Source: Flavobacterium sp. (GTDB lineage Bacteria > Bacteroidota > Bacteroidia > Flavobacteriales > Flavobacteriaceae). Taken from it: 5,180 nucleotides of DNA. The notes under the pieces were generated by a model. It was given only the letters and a program-made list of their open reading frames with translations. It had not been told where the DNA came from and did not search any database. The position numbers and the translations under genes are program-made. This document shows positions 5,092 to 5,180 of the stretch, in pieces (positions within the stretch are counted from its first letter, which is position 1; each line of letters begins with the position of its first letter). Location of the stretch: contig JAHRWO010000315.1 of the NCBI GenBank assembly GCA_019105125.1, forward strand, positions 1 to 5,180. The letters are read 5' to 3'.

Positions 5092-5180
5092 GCAAAAGAA
5101 AATATTTTAGTAGATTTCCCAGAATTAGGAATGGAAGCCGTTAGAAAAATTGAAGTAAAAGATTTCCCTGCATTTATTAT
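5071..5180 (+). pseudogene. Degraded second copy of the class I fumarase 3' end (partial)
   Basis: After an in-frame TAA at 5068, the reading frame gives [12 protein letters not shown] followed by [11 protein letters not shown] and [14 protein letters not shown], cut by the window edge. PELGMEA-x-x-KIEV-x-DFPAFI is the diagnostic C-terminal segment of class I fumarases. Relative to the family pattern (GSIGG-x-AA-x-LA-x-x-x-I then about eight residues before PELGMEA), about four residues appear missing between KENI and VDFPELG, and the GG region is replaced by a stop and asparagine. No start codon or upstream fumarase sequence is visible, so this is a fragment. Its last 29 bases match positions 1-29 at 26 sites, and the three differences are all synonymous third positions. 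It could be a displaced 3' end left by an insertion, or the remains of a tandem fumarase duplicate. What lies to the right is not visible. Confidence 0.75.

Overview
The window is AT-rich, with A-rich leaders instead of Shine-Dalgarno sequences, TAnnTTTG-type promoter boxes and a PorT-like beta-barrel protein. Together these point to Bacteroidota, most likely a flavobacterium. No rRNA, tRNA, CRISPR array, transposase or integrase is visible.

Layout: positions 1-75 are the last 24 codons and stop of a class I fumarase on the + strand. A perfect 15-bp hairpin (97-133) follows and probably terminates transcription from both sides. From 4878 down to 152, six genes lie head to tail on the - strand, separated by only 6-12 nt, all with ATG starts and TAA stops. 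In transcription order they are: a PorT-like outer-membrane beta-barrel (193 aa), a 400-aa exported protein, two paralogous LPP20-like small proteins (167 aa soluble, 160 aa lipoprotein), a 320-aa DUF6175-type protein with a CsgG/LpoB-like layout, and a 315-aa exported protein with a TPR-like second half. Every one has an export signal, and none shows an enzymatic motif I recognise. Upstream of the operon is an AT-rich region with a TAnnTTTG box in each direction. The last ~110 bases encode a second, degraded copy of the fumarase 3' end, in the same orientation as the first.

Interpretation (inference): the operon looks like a cell-envelope assembly, with an outer-membrane barrel plus periplasmic and lipoprotein parts. 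Their folds may resemble the LPP20/FlgT/CsgG proteins that build outer-membrane rings and curli-type secretion channels in Proteobacteria. The whole module sits between two direct copies of a fumarase 3' end. Where the copies overlap in view, they differ only at synonymous third positions. This suggests the module arrived by insertion at, or duplication of, the fumarase gene. The bracketing repeat and the all-exported operon are the two most notable aspects. Domain-level assignments are from memory of family patterns and were not checked by a search.
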